Below, piece by piece: positions 11,271 through 22,739 of a stretch of DNA of 64,000 bases. The stretch's first letter is position 1, and each line of letters opens with the position of its first letter. The DNA is from Ascidia mentula (taxonomy: Eukaryota; Chordata; Ascidiacea; Phlebobranchia; Ascidiidae), in contig OX387203.1 in NCBI GenBank assembly GCA_947561715.1, positions 18,352,001-18,416,000 on the forward strand. Direction: 5' to 3'. The notes beneath the pieces are model-generated. The model was given only the letters and a program-made list of their open reading frames with translations, had not been told where the DNA came from and searched no databases. Made by a program: the position numbers and the translations under genes.

Positions 11271-11910
11271 GCTGGTTGTTTTGTCGGCCTAATTTAATTA
11301 CATCAACGTTTTAAGCTTCGCTAAAACCACTGGGATAAAATTTTATAGACCACTTTTTTTCCCTTAATCCACTAAATGTTTTTCCGGTCCTGCAAACATT
11401 CCTAATAAAATGATAGAACGGCGCCCCCGAAAGATGTTGACGATTTTTTAGATGAATCTGCTCACGTTACACACTGATTCGTTTAGGTCACTGCTGCACA
11501 GTGGTATATGCGGTAACAAATTTCCACCAGTAAGTTTGCGACGCCCCCAAGAACAACAAATCGTCGCGTCATTTGGAACCTACGCAAGTAAATGTGTGAT
11601 TACCAAAATATCTGTAAGTCAGCAAACCTTTTCGGTGTTCGACCGATGTAGTAGGAAACAAACTTACGATAACTCGAACTAATCCTGCTTTCACAACAAC
11701 CATAAAATGTTACAGCGTGTTTGAGTTTAAATTTATGTCTACAAGTTCAAGAATCTCAGTGATATTTTCACAGTACGCAGTATTTTACACCACTGTAAAT
11801 TATTATCCCTTTCCACATCAGAACATCTATTATATAAAAGCTATGCTACTGTATAGTACTGCTACCTGGTTAACACATCTTCTTCTATTGTTATGAGGTA
11901 TCATATTGCA
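11271..11910. repeat. Lectin upstream region, partner 18050-18690
   Basis: The sequence upstream of this lectin (start 11269) and of the lectin at 17.8-18.0 kb is collinear for about 640 bp. Both contain GCTAAAACCACTGGGAT, TGATAGAACGGCGCCCC and a block ending near TTCTTCTATTGTTATGAGGT. This probably contains the shared promoter, but no single element can be assigned. Confidence 0.8.
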
Positions 11911-12339
11911 AGTGATAACGCACGGACTGAGCATTTGTTTTTAGTTTAAATAAATACAATTGATTGTACAAATCTTTGTCTAATGTCGTCTCCTACTGCA
12001 GAGCGTGAATCTCCTCAAATAAAAACCATGAGCTCCTGGCCTGGTCAATCTGGCTCCTTCACGCAAGACATAGTTACGGGCAGACTAAATCTTGCAATTT
12101 ATGTTAAATATATTCTAAACCATAAGACGTGGGAAAAACCTACCAACATATATTTATTCGACTCCCAATTACACAAAAAGTTTTTAACGGAAAATATCTT
12201 AATTTGTGGTTTTGGGGAATTGTTACGTACGTAGCAACTCCCAGACATAAGTAAGGTTTATTTCATGGTCGATCAGAACTTTTATAGCGTCTCGTCCAGG
12301 GCGACATCTTGCGGACAATAAAATATATATATATAAAAC

Positions 12340-12480
12340 AACATACACAGCATATATTTGGCTGATGGTGCCCTTTTAAGGCGAAATATATCTTTTTTCT
12401 CAATAAACATCTACCATCTTAGCTGTCTACAGATCGCTTTGTGGAATTTAACATATAAATATATCGATACGGTGTGCGAT
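12340..12480 (+). mobile_element. Single-arm copy of the GGCGAAATATA element family
   Basis: CTGATGGTGCCC..AAGGCGAAATATAT, TTTTTTCTC, AATAAA and AGCTGTCTACAGAT occur in the same order as in the arms at 48970-49030. The following bases (GATACGGTGTGCGATCGAC) also match 49053-49071. Unlike the other members there is no inverted second arm. Confidence 0.6.
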
Positions 12481-12559
12481 CGACAACCTGCCAGGGGCCT
12501 TTGGTTTTTAAATTGATCCAGTTTTTTTCAATCTTCAATCACAAAATCTTCCTCATGAA

Positions 12560-12785
12560 TTTCAACAAAAACATGGGCACAAATGCACACGCTTGCGACG
12601 ATACAGCAGATCATTCGATACAACAATATACGACCAGGCGTCACGCGTTCTTTGACAGTTCCTGCTTTGTTCCACTTTCCATTTGCTACATCATACAAAC
12701 AAACTCTGTCTCCAATCGAAAGCGGTTTCAAATGTTTGGGATTTCTATTGTAATAGTTGACGGATATACGTTTCATTGTTAAATA
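12560..12785 (-). pseudogene. Ty3/gypsy-type integrase C-terminal remnant
   Basis: The minus-strand frame KRISVNYYNRNPKHLKPLSI followed by GDRVCLYDVANGKWNKAGTV is the small beta-barrel typical of the C-terminus of metazoan gypsy integrases (tyrosine-rich lead, then GD.V, W..A.V). A one-base shift near 12645 then gives SYIVVSNDLLYRRKRVHL in another frame, the expected next segment. No reverse transcriptase or intact LTR is present. A Penelope-like end abuts it at about 12787. Confidence 0.65.
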
Positions 12786-12786
12786 C

Positions 12787-12870
12787 TGCTCTTCTGGCAA
12801 GCTTTATTTTATCGACGTTTCGGCTGTTATGCAGCAGCCTTCATCAGGAGGTATGAAATGTAAATTAAGC
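12787..12870 (-). mobile_element. Penelope-like element 3' end with hammerhead-like motif
   Basis: Read on the minus strand: CCTGATGAAGGCTG, loop, CAGCCGAAACGTCG, then an A-rich stretch and GCCAGAAGAGCAGT. This matches the 3' end of the GIY-YIG-bearing element at 19.3 kb and the end at 41.85-41.96 kb. Stem GGCTG/CAGCC is perfect, but an extra A follows CTGATGA and no stem I/III partner is evident. Confidence 0.65.
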
Positions 12871-13289
12871 AAGCAATGTAGACAATGTTGTGTCACATTA
12901 ACAAAGAAAAAACAACGATAAGAAAGGGCGAACACACCTGCACTATACAATTATCAGTAACCACACGGGTTATCATGGTTTTTGGAGTGCCCGAGGTGTA
13001 ACGGCAGAATTACCTAGTAGGTGTCGGTACACTGGGGGAAACAGAGTTTGCTTTTTGTCATTGAGTGACAACGCATACGTATTAAATTTTAGGTGCCTAC
13101 GTGTGCACTTTCATGCATACCACAGATAAGTGGCACAATTCACATGAGTACATCGAACAAATCTTTAGCAAATATTTCTTTAACAATTCTGGGTAAAATT
13201 ATTCACCTTTGGTTTCTGTGTCGTTCTTGGGGAGTTTTCGAACACAAGGTTTCCAATCTTCTTTCACTCCAAGCTGACACAAAATAACA

Positions 13290-13560
13290 GTTTACAAACA
13301 CGTCATCAGTCTATGTTGAGGAAAGAGTGGGTTCTTGTGGTGTTTGGTTTCCTCTTGTGTCAGCGAAGAACATATAGGTTGCGGATTTTCCATGTTCAAA
13401 CGTTTTTAAATTTATCTCACAGTCATGTGTAAAGTATTGAGTTTCAAAAAACCTAAAAAACGTTACGTGTGCATAAAAAAGAAAAAACATAAAATTTGAG
13501 TCTTTACAAACTGCTATTGCTTTAACCAGTGGCCAGTACATTTGGCGAAAGAAATTACTT
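13290..13560. repeat. Short dispersed repeat shared by three loci
   Basis: A segment with ACGTCATCAG, AGTGGGTTCTTG and TTTGGTTTCCTCTTGTGT occurs at 13299-13390, 16840-16925 and 40148-40235, each near a lectin gene. It is noncoding and looks like lectin-gene flank carried along in duplications. Confidence 0.7.
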
Positions 13561-13569
13561 CATATATAT

Positions 13570-14500
13570 GTTAAGTACGAACCACGCCATACGTGCCATA
13601 CTTTATTGCTAGACGTGGTACTCGGAATTCTTGGGAAAACAACTGCCAGCCGAAAAGCTAGTGGTGAAAAACGAGTGCGTAATTTGTAAAAAATTCATGT
13701 TTGTTAACAACTTAAATAAAAGATAACAACAGGCCTATATGTGTATCGGTTAAACTTCTCAATGCGTGTGCAAGTTTGTTCCAAGTAAAATTTAATTTGT
13801 TCGCCTTTAGCCGGATAACTAACTGATTATGACGTAATAACTGTCCGACAATACATTTCAGGTTCTTTCCGCCTCGAAAACAATGCGGTAAAAAGATTTG
13901 TTTTATACGTCATAAAGCAATTTGGACAAAGTTACCACGCGATGAGTTTCTAATTTTTTCACGAAAAGTTCACGTTTATTCAACAAACATTTTGTTCAAC
14001 TCCAAGTTTGTAAAGCATGGGTTATTAAATTACATAGATTTTAAATGTTGTGCAAAACATATATAATTGCCCTCTATAACAGTTGCTTTGAAGCTCATTA
14101 CCTCACCAGTTATCTGGCTAATCACGTGCCACGTTTTGAAACATTGTTAGGCTCTGGTGCTCCCAGTGACTTTATCGTTATTCACCAAATTTTTCGTTTC
14201 GTAAATTTCTCTAATTTGAAAATAAAACAACTAGAAATTGACAACTACAATGAACGTGGACTCTCGTACGTTTGTCAATGTGTGTCGCAATGCATGTGAT
14301 ATCCTCAAGCACAATCTGTGTGGTGACACAGAAATCGTTTTTTGTTCGAAATCATGACATCACTATTTTCTTTATTATTTAAACTTAATGTACACAAAAT
14401 TCTCACGGCAAGATAGATTGATCTAATAGCTCTGACACAGTTTCAATGCAATATATTGTTTTAACATAAGTCGATCATATTATTAAGAGGTGCGTGATTA
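13570..14500. other. No gene seen
   Basis: AT-rich with only short unsupported frames. It lies 3' of the lectin receptor that ends at 14504 and may hold its 3' UTR. No clear poly(A) signal was selected. Confidence 0.45.
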
Positions 14501-14503
14501 AAA

Positions 14504-16331
14504 CTAAACACATTTCATGTAAGCTTCCTCAGGGTTGATTTTCACACTCGTATTTACGTATTCCGGTTGATTGATGACGTCATAGTTGTGGACAACTTTG
14601 TTTCTTTCATCTTGAGTTCTGGGTCCTGTGAAAAAGAAACCAATACATATTTCTCAGGCCCACACGATTTTTGAGAATTATTTGGAAAAGTTTAATTTAT
14701 ACTGAAGCTGCTGAGGTAAATTTGTTAAACTGAGGAAATATGTTTACTTACCGGTCGAAGCAACATTGTCCATTCTAAGGTTGATTTGATCAAATCTAAA
14801 AATAAATATTTTTTACATTATTACACACACTACTAGTTGAAAACGAGTAATGCAGTCACAAGCAACAACACACAGAATTACATATGTTTTGTAAGCGACC
14901 AGAAGCAGATGATCCCAATGACAACAGCAGCAATAATAACGGCATCAAGTGCCAAAGAGGCTATGTTCATGATTGTAGGGTCGTGACTGTATTGGATTGC
15001 ATCGGACGAACCTGTGAGAATTGTTGCTCAAGGGAAACAAAAGCATTTGTTCGGGAAAGTGAAAATACTCTTTCTTAAGTTAATAAAAATGAACTTACGA
15101 ATGGAGGTTGCAGAATTTGGTTTTGATTCGTTTGTAGCAGAAGTTTGGAGATGAATGGTTGCGGTTGTAGCTGGGTTTGGTTTGTAGGAGGCTGCGTAGG
15201 TTGTGGCGTGACTCGTTGCTGTTGTCCTCGTTGTTGTTGTGCTTGATGTTACTATTAAACATGTGCACGTCTAACATATAAGCAACCTAACAGTGTTTGT
15301 AGAATATTAATTTAAGTTGGATTTTTAACCAAGGTGTTTTCTGACATGTCGATCGTGCACCGTATCTCGATATGTATTTCTATGTAAATTCCAATACAGC
15401 GATCATGCACAAAACTCCGTTTTTTGATGCTCAGAAAAATATATTTCGCCTAAAGACATCATCAGCTTCTTATTCAAATACAACCCGTTTTTGAATAACA
15501 TTTATCACAATAAGAAACTGATGGTGCCTTTAGGCGAAATATAACTGAGCTGTCTGCATGACCTGTGTTGGAAGTTACATACATGTTTTTTCGATAGAAA
15601 TACATAACAACCTATGCGTTGTATGTCAATGCATATCTATAGAATATTATTTTAATGCATCTGGGTAATTACCTCCTGGGATGCTTTGACAAATATATCT
15701 CGAAGTAACATTGCATTCCGTACTTCTCCACTTGTATGTTGGATCAAGCGAAGTTAATGAACCCATTATCACACAATACTTGGATCCTATTGCGATCGGT
15801 TCCACTGTTGCCCACTGTCCATTGACAATATTCGATCCATTCCACGTCCACTTATAGATGCTTGTTCCTGCTGCTCGTGTTGCTCCGATCTAGAACGAAT
15901 ATGGGGCGACTGTGCACATCAACAATTTAATGTGGTTTAATGTTACATCCATGAAAATGTATGCATGTAGTTCCAGCACGAATGCTGTTGACTCGAGGGT
16001 GATATCAAACAAAAATAATTTAATTAGAAATGCGACTTTGTTACGTTTACGTTTTTATTCGTTCCATTTTGAACGAACATTATGTTTCTGAGGAGAAGAA
16101 ACGAAATTTCATACCTGTTGTATTTCGAATTATTTCAACGAGGAAGTCAAATATAGCTGTTGTTTGAACATTGGCGAGTTGTGCATTGCGTGAACTGCAC
16201 GCAGTTTCAGCTTCTGTGTATGAATTAACTTGAGGTCCGATCAAATATTCGTGGTGGTCGCCATACTTGTACCAAGTTTGTCCAAAAACAACCGGTAGAT
16301 AATTTAAAAATAACACAACAAATAATTTCAT
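14504..16331 (-). pseudogene. Transmembrane C-type lectin receptor with tyrosine-motif tail; one in-frame TAG
   Basis: Six exons with consistent phases: 16331-16115, 15909-15673, 15251-15099, 15011-14882, 14795-14752 and 14625-14504 (stop TAG), 301 codons. Exon 1 gives a signal peptide (MKLFVVLFLNYLPVVFG) and the lectin start. Exon 2 gives the rest of the fold (IGATRAAGTSIYKWTWNGSN ... YKWRSTECNVTSRYIC). Exon 3 is a Thr/Ser stalk. Exon 4 is a membrane span (LALDAVIIAAVVIGIICFW). Exons 5 and 6 are a cytosolic tail containing NYDVINQPEYVNTS and EEAYMK. YVNT fits the YxN type bound by GRB2-like SH2 domains; YDVI is a YxxI motif. Codon 79 is TAG (15892-15890), where the paralogue at 39.6 kb has TAC. 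With every other codon and splice site intact, this is a very recent null allele, a sequence error, or readthrough. There is no classical EPN/QPD sugar-binding triplet. Confidence 0.78.
15360..15610. repeat. Imperfect inverted pair of GGCGAAATATA element copies
   Basis: Left, on the minus strand: CTGATGATG, CTTTAGGCGAAATATATTTT, CTGAGC. Right, on the plus strand: CTGATGGTGCC, TTTAGGCGAAATATAA, CTGAGCTGTCTGCATGA. The two face each other with about 50 bp between, and weaker complementarity continues outward to about 15360 and 15610. It lies in the intron between the lectin stalk and lectin-fold exons. The arms have diverged, unlike those at 27.4 and 48.9 kb. Confidence 0.65.
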
Positions 16332-16509
16332 TGTCCCCTCTGTCCACTTAATGTAAACTTTGTTGGAATTATTAAGGGTGATTACCTTTGCACGCAAACG
16401 CTGGAATTGAAGTTCTTATCAGGACTAGCACTAACTAGGTCAGCTACACAACAAAAATCCTCTTCACACAAACTGATGACTTATGCCACACAAGCACGTT
16501 AATTAAATA

Positions 16510-17560
16510 TTTGAAAATGAACGCTTTATTGCATTGTAGATATTTGACGAATGCGAACTTTTTCTACAACTCTCTGTGTGTGACGTCACAAATTGCAACA
16601 GCCTGCAAACGCATCACTGGTTTACAGGAAATAAGTGAAGTGAATAGCTACAAGGATGTAAGTTATTTGCATCATTCCAAACCATTGTTGTAACTGACAA
16701 AATTCCGAGAGAACAGACTGAAACAAAGTTTATGTAAGTTCAAATTTAAACATTTCATCAACGAAACAATGTAAAACCACACACCACACTGTAATACGGC
16801 TGCCTCTTCTTAATTTGCTGATTGCCACAGTTTAAAAATACGTCATCAGTCTATGTTTAGGAAAGGGTGGGTTCTTGTTGTGTTTGGTTTCCTCTTGTGT
16901 CCACGGAGAACAAATAAGTTGCGGGCTTTCCTTGTTGAAATGTTTGTAAACTTATCTCGTAGTCATGTGTAAAGTGTTTGCTGCTATAGCTTTGGCCAGT
17001 GGTCAATACATTTGGCGAAAGAAAATATTTGTAGACTACGTGTTACATTAGGTCGAAGCCAACCCCCAAATCAAATGTTATTGTGAATCCAAATCCTGCT
17101 CAATGCATATTTACAACTAGAGTTCTTACGAAAAAAATATAGTCCGTTGTGTGGATCCTTTTTTGATGAAGATCACGAAACATTTTTAAAGGAACCCAGC
17201 CTTTACGATACAATTGCCTGAGTTTAAAAACCAACAATGGTATTCGTGGGGCCCCCATTTGCTATTAGTTCCATACACAGGCAGGGTACGCGGCAACGGC
17301 TGCATTACCCCAACCTAGGGGCTTCTTACGTCATAACATTTGAAGTCTTTCCGTCAGTTGTGGTGATGATGATACGTGGGACGCAGCCCATAAAGCACAC
17401 CAGCAAACTGCGCACAGTGGGATGTTCTGCAACATAGAGGTAACCACAATATTACCCACTCACATTACAGTCGTATTGTGTATTTAGTTATCTTGTTTCA
17501 CAACAAATGTATCGCGGTTTATTGATGAGATTGTCACGTGGTAGATAATGGATGATAACA
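16510..17560. repeat. Lectin upstream flank, partner 39690-40800
   Basis: Collinear with the 39.7-40.8 kb region, including ATTGCA, GTGACGTCACAAATTG, GCAAACGCATCAC and the segment ACGCAGCCCATAAAGCACAC. It is noncoding. In the partner, the DNA equivalent to about 15970-16525, which holds lectin exon 1, is missing. Confidence 0.75.
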
Positions 17561-17789
17561 GACAGAAAGACTGAACTTATAATGAACCAAAATATGTTTT
17601 ACCATTCACGATCTTATATTTCCGTATAAAACCGCTTACACCGCTTGTCAACTCCCGTGCTAGAGGCAGAGGCACCAAACATTGCAGAAGACACAACAAT
17701 TATAACAAATTATTGTAAACTGCCGGAAACAAAACACATTGTTCTTTGTTATTGACACAACCACTATTTTTGTGGATGTGCAACGACTC

Positions 17790-18045
17790 TCACATGCAAA
17801 GAACAAGCATCATACATGGACCTACAAACTGTTGCTGTTCCAATCTTCTCCACCAGGAAGTTAAATTCAGATGTTGTTTTAACATTGGCGAGATGTGCAT
17901 TGTGTGAACTACATGCAGCTTTAGCTTCTGTGTATGAATTAACTTGAGGTCCGATCAAATATTCCCTGTAGTCATCCAACTTGTACCAAGTTTGTCCAAA
18001 AACAACAGGTAGAAGATTTACAAGTAATATAACAAGCAATCTCAT
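17790..18045 (-). pseudogene. C-type lectin first exon, donor site deleted
   Basis: The frame gives a signal peptide (MRLLVILLVNLLPVVFG) and the lectin start QTWYKLDDYREYLIG ... CSSHNAHLANVKTT ... FLVEKIGTAT. In the paralogue at 11053 the exon ends ACAG|GTAATG. Here the bases from GTAATG through the start of the intron are deleted, so the frame runs on into former intron. No second exon is found down to 17.0 kb. An alternative start 12 bases upstream (MKPAM) is in frame. Confidence 0.65.
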
Positions 18046-18049
18046 TGCT

Positions 18050-18690
18050 GGTTTCATTGCCGGTCTAATTTATTTACATAAATGTTTTAAGCGTTGCTAA
18101 AACCACTGGGATTATATTGAATAAGTTCCTTTTTTTCCCTCACTCCATTAAAATTTTTACAGTGACGCAATCATTCCTAACAAAATGATAGAACGGCGCC
18201 CCTTGAAAGATGTTGACGTTTTTTTTAGATGAATCCGCTCACGTTATAAGCTGATTCGTTTATATCACTGCTGCACAGTGGTATATGCGGTAACAAATTT
18301 CCACCAGTAAGTTTGCAACGCCCCCAAGAACAACAAATCGACGCGTCATATGGAAACTCCGCAAGGAAATTACCAAAATATCTGTAAGTGAGCAAACCTT
18401 TTCGGTGTTCGACCGATGTAGAAGGAAAAAAACTTACGATAACTCGAACTAAGTCTGCTCTCACAACCACCATAAAATGTTACAGCGTGTTTAAGTTCAA
18501 ATTTATGTCTACAAGTTCAAGAATCTCAGTGATATTTTAACAGTACGCAGTATTTTAAAACCACCACTGTAAATGAATATCTCTTTCCACATCAAAACAT
18601 CTGGTTATAAAAGCTATGCTGCCATATAGTGTAGCTACTAGCTTAACACATCTTCTTCTATTGTTATGAGGTATCATATTGTAAGTGAAA
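18050..18690. repeat. Lectin upstream region, partner 11271-11910
   Basis: This is the second copy of the lectin 5' flank described at 11271-11910. It ends near TTCTTCTATTGTTATGAGGT at about 18651-18670, after which the two loci are unrelated. Confidence 0.8.
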
Positions 18691-19320
18691 ATACACTGAC
18701 TAATGATAACGCAAGCAGTGGGTTGAACAGGTGGGACAAGTCAGGCGGGAAATTGACATCATCCTAAACTGGAATTATGACACTAACTCACAATTACGCC
18801 TCTAGCTTGAAACTTTGCCAGAAAGTTTGGGCGATCTAGTTATGTTACTCAATTACATACGAACACCTGATTGAGGAGAGGTTAATCTACGTTATGTTTT
18901 ACCTCCACATTAACCAATTCTTACTTGTTTTGTGATGTCATAATTGATAGCTGCATGATTTTCGGGATACTCTCCGACTAAGTAACCGTGGGGTACGACT
19001 ACGTCTCAGGCCTCGCACCCAAGGGATCCGACTGAGTTTCGATGGCAATTCGGACTCGTAGACAACTTGCCTTGTCTATCTTAAGGTTTACTGTTGGAGT
19101 TAAAGAACTCCTTTACACAAGTCTGTGCGTCTTCTAAATAGTCTGACTCCCGACTAAGCACATACATCCACCAAGCTTTAAACCAGTTGTTACTAAATCC
19201 GTCCAAGACCCTAACACGGCAAAAGCTATATAGCTTGATTAGCTAAGTGCCCTACATAGGTTATTTATGTTTAGGTTGACTTTGTTTTTCGATCAACTAA
19301 AAGTAGTTACCTATATGGCT
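18690..19320. other. No gene seen
   Basis: Low coding potential, with no repeat match within the window. It abuts the 3' end of the Penelope-like element. Confidence 0.45.
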
Positions 19321-20090
19321 TCAATAATTTAAGGCTCTTCTGGCAAAAAAACTTGTTTGGACGACGTTTCGGTGGTTATTCAACAGACCTTCATCAGGAC
19401 AAGCGAAATAAAATAAAACGCCAACACGGCTATAAATAGCAACGCCTGACAAAAAAGGCGAAAAAGAGCGAAAAAGGCACGAAAAAAGCTGAAAAACGAG
19501 GAGGGGAGCACAAAGAATTAAAAATGCGCGCCAACAAGGAATGAGATATCGGGGTCTAAAGCACAGTGCCATGTGGTACGCAGGACCATCAGGTTTAATC
19601 AGGGGACGTGTCGCGCAGACCGTTATCAAATGCCGATAAACGGGTGGTAAAAAAGGTTCCCTTTTGTCATTAAGTGCAGATTCATGTCCATTTATATGCA
19701 CAGACTCCAATGAACATTCTCTTGTACCTCATTTTCCCTGTCCAGAATTATTGTATCTTTAAAATTGACCATATGCCCTGTTTCTGCTACATGTTACGAC
19801 AGAGCTGTCCCTGTAACCTTCTTGGGCTTGACGACATCCCGCTGATGCTCCTTTAATCTTGTCCGTAAGACGCGACCCGTCTCGCCAATATACACCTTCT
19901 CACACTCTCCGCAGGGGATGCGGTATATCACACCCCTGGCATCTAGCGCGCCTACCAAGGAGCGTAATGTGACTGAAGGACGCTCGAACACCAGGATGGA
20001 AAAATCCTCCAGCAATCTCTTCAAGGTCTCCTAAAGTCTTGGAAAATATGGAAGAACAACCACACCCGCGAAGGGACTTTTGTCGCATTT
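19321..20090 (-). mobile_element. Penelope-like retrotransposon, 3' end with GIY-YIG nuclease
   Basis: The minus-strand frame at 20024-19797 encodes GVIYRIPCGECEKVYIGETG followed by RVLRTRLKEHQRD. This is the GIY-YIG endonuclease signature (GxxY, YIG, R, and the H of KEHQ) found at the C-terminus of Penelope-like polymerases. A preceding segment continues in a different frame (20088-19900), so there is a frameshift, and no reverse transcriptase domain lies upstream: the copy is 5'-truncated. The 3' region is A-rich and ends CTGATGAAGGT..ACCGAAACGTCG and GCCAGAAGAGC, shared with the ends at 12.8 and 41.9 kb. Confidence 0.8.
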
Positions 20091-20169
20091 AGGCAGGGAT
20101 GCATGGTTTCGTCGCAGAAAGGAGCTTGGGTAACCATTCCTTAACACAGCATACCGCACACTACCCACC

Positions 20170-20250
20170 TCTTGTTCTCAGGTGGAATTGGGTGAGGTTC
20201 GACAACAAACAACTGTGCGATGGGAAGCGGGATTGCAGTGTTGACATCAC
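20170..20250 (+). pseudogene. LDLa exon remnant on the plus strand
   Basis: After TTGTTCTCAG a frame reads RWNWVRFDNKQLCDGKRDCS, close to the second exon of the LDLa-GPCR at 47642 (WTIDNKQLCDGRRDCGGW) but on the opposite strand. Sequence after it shows no further LDLa cysteines and no donor, so it is an isolated exon piece. Confidence 0.55.
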
Positions 20251-20459
20251 AACTTGGACATGCGTTGAACGCGTGATTACAACGACTTTGGTTTTAACTC
20301 ACGGTCATAACATAGTTATACGTTTTGGACCTTTTTTTGTATATACATGCGTTGTGCGTCGACGCGTTGTGGAGGGTTGGTTGATAAAACAGTTTGTGGA
20401 ACAATTTTTAATAAATCTGACTTCATTCCTGCATTTGTTTTTTTGGGGGGGACCTTAAA

Positions 20460-22490
20460 TTCTTAGTTAACTGAAACTTGATTTTCAGAGAAAATTGATC
20501 CCGGTGACACCTAGCGTCTAATGGAACCTCATACCATCCAACGCCTCCTCTTTGAAGAAATCTTTACATAAGCGTCTGACCCGACTACTCATCCAGGCCA
20601 ATGAGGGTCTTTCACGCAAAACATTGTTACAGGCAGAATAAAATTCATGTTAAATATAATAAGCCGTTGGAAAATCCTACCAACGTATATTTATTCGACG
20701 AACAATTACACAGTGTGTGTTTAACTTACATTCTCTTCAATCGTGGTTTTGGGGGTAAGTCTAAACCTTAGAACTGTACAACCATTTAACTTGACTGCAA
20801 CCTACTAGTGGATAACCCCTTAAACTTTCCATTGCCATGTCGAAATTTTAACATTTGTATCTCTACAAGAAAACCGAATATCGTTGTTAAATATTACAAG
20901 CCACGTTATTATTATCGCATATAGTGTAGCCGGTGTTAAAAAAAGATATACTAGTAGGAATATTACTGGTGTCACATTGCACTATACACATAAATTTAAC
21001 AACAGAGATGAAATTATGCTGAAGGTCTGTTCACACGTGTACCTTGTTGAACCTAGCGCTATGCGCACATTAAACAATCCTTGCCCATTATTGCCTGGAA
21101 AATTGGAACAACTCTTATACCTTGTGTAAAACAGCTCAGCTTAAAACAACCCTTCCAACATAATGTTATTCCATATTACTGAGATAGATTACGCATTGAC
21201 TGACGTCAACGAAAGTAGTGGGTTTAAGTCGATCACCTTTTCATTGTCGTCGGAACGCTGTTGCAACATACACAAATTTAATCATAGTTTCCTACACTAT
21301 GGTCAACATGCTAAGTATAGGTGAAAGAATGAAATGCTTTGGGCAGAGTCGTTTTGTTAACAACATTGTAATACTATTTCCTGATGTGTTTCTCAAGCAG
21401 GTAATTTCAAAGCAATAAGCTTTTCGCCTGGCTACCTAAGTGGCAAGATAATAACCAGACACATTACCGACATATTATATCGAAGCAGTTGCCCTGTAAG
21501 CAGATTACTCCAAGCAATAAGTTCAGTTTCAATTCTACACTTCTGTACCTTGATCTTTTCATTAGGATCTTTGTTTTGGTGATAATCAGAGGTTGTCCAT
21601 CTATCATAGCCTGGATCTCACTGCTCCAGATGTTCGCGTCTTCCTCTACCTCCGTGCTGAGTCGGAGGGTGTGCTTCCTCTACCACAATCTCCCACAAAC
21701 CTGTCTGCGTCTGTAGTGAAATAGAGGTGGCGTAACTTCCAATATAGAAAGTGTGGATCGAAACTTCCGGTCAATGTTCAGTAATATTACACAAAAAATC
21801 ACATGCTTAAGGGATCAACTTATATTTCCCTTGTATTATACCAGACTGATCCTGTTTAAACAAGTGCTTTTTGTGTAGGCAACATACATATTATTAAACT
21901 TTATTACATTCGTTTTATGATTTTAAGTGTTACGTGTTTTACATGGTAAGACGGAATCGTTCTACTATGCAGGATCTCACAGCGAGGTTCGCTTTATTAT
22001 ATCAAGTGTTCATCTCTAATGAACACACATCAATTCATTTTAACCTTTGCTAACAGAAAATTCATCGGCAACATTTATCCATGATTTAAATGGGAAAGAC
22101 AACACAGAGACTGTTGAGTCCCATCGACCCGATCTTCTGGGCATCGCGGTTGCTGTTCTTGAAATATTCGATCGCGTTTGGTTTCAGAATGAACCACCAA
22201 CGTTAGTGACTCACTTTCTGCTTTTCGTAAGAAGCAACCTTGCTGTATGAAAGAACAATATTTTTTAACAATATTGGAGATTGTGGGAGAGCCCGAAGAG
22301 TTCTCGTATCACAAAGAAAAAATATGAGATGAGTTATGAAAGAAAGTGTTACTGACTTTTATTTTTTTAACAAAACTTATTGTGTTATTTTTCTAAAAAT
22401 ACACTTTGTCGTTTTGATTTGTGACAAATTGTGAAGCAATCATTATAAAACCTGACGTCAAGTAGGTTTAGTGTCTGTCTGTTTATCACG
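20460..22490. other. No gene seen; one dispersed repeat
   Basis: 20610-20750 resembles 12035-12190: shared CACGCAA.ACAT.GTTAC.GGCAGA, then CCTACCAAC.TATATTTATTCGAC. The rest has only short frames with no paralogue. The stretch at 21590-21715 is GC-richer and could be an old transposon piece, unproven. Confidence 0.4.
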
Positions 22491-22493
22491 TAC

Positions 22494-22729
22494 CGAGACG
22501 CCTGAACTTGCTGTGTTCTTGCTCTCATTGAGTAAAGTGATCCAGTGATGCATTTCCTCCCCCGAATCACTCGCGAAAGTGTAAACACGTTGCGATGTTG
22601 TCACAGTAAACGTGTTCGACTTTCCTGCAGTCACAAATTCCTTAATATTATTCACATCTAGTCGCCACGAGGCCACGATAAGAGTAATTGGTTCTATTGT
22701 AGCGTCCATAAAGTATAACTCTCTGATTC
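22494..22729 (-). CDS. PH-domain exon of an unidentified gene
   Basis: A single exon between CTCAG and G|GTACGTG encodes, in one open frame, ELYFMDATIEPITLIVASW and then FTVTTSQRVYTFASDSGEEM followed by HHWITLLNES. The pattern of beta strands followed by a helix with an invariant Trp (HHWITLL) is the C-terminal half of a pleckstrin homology domain, which binds phosphoinositides or proteins at membranes. The N-terminal half should lie in an upstream exon at higher coordinates, which I could not identify with confidence. The frame is phase-compatible and has no lesion. Confidence 0.6.
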
Positions 22730-22739
22730 CTGAGATTAT

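Noticed and set aside
14780..15020. TAA directly after the membrane span as the end of the lectin receptor
   Set aside because: A donor (AT|GTAATT) precedes that stop in frame, and two further exons join in the right phase to a plausible tail, so splicing onward is the better reading.
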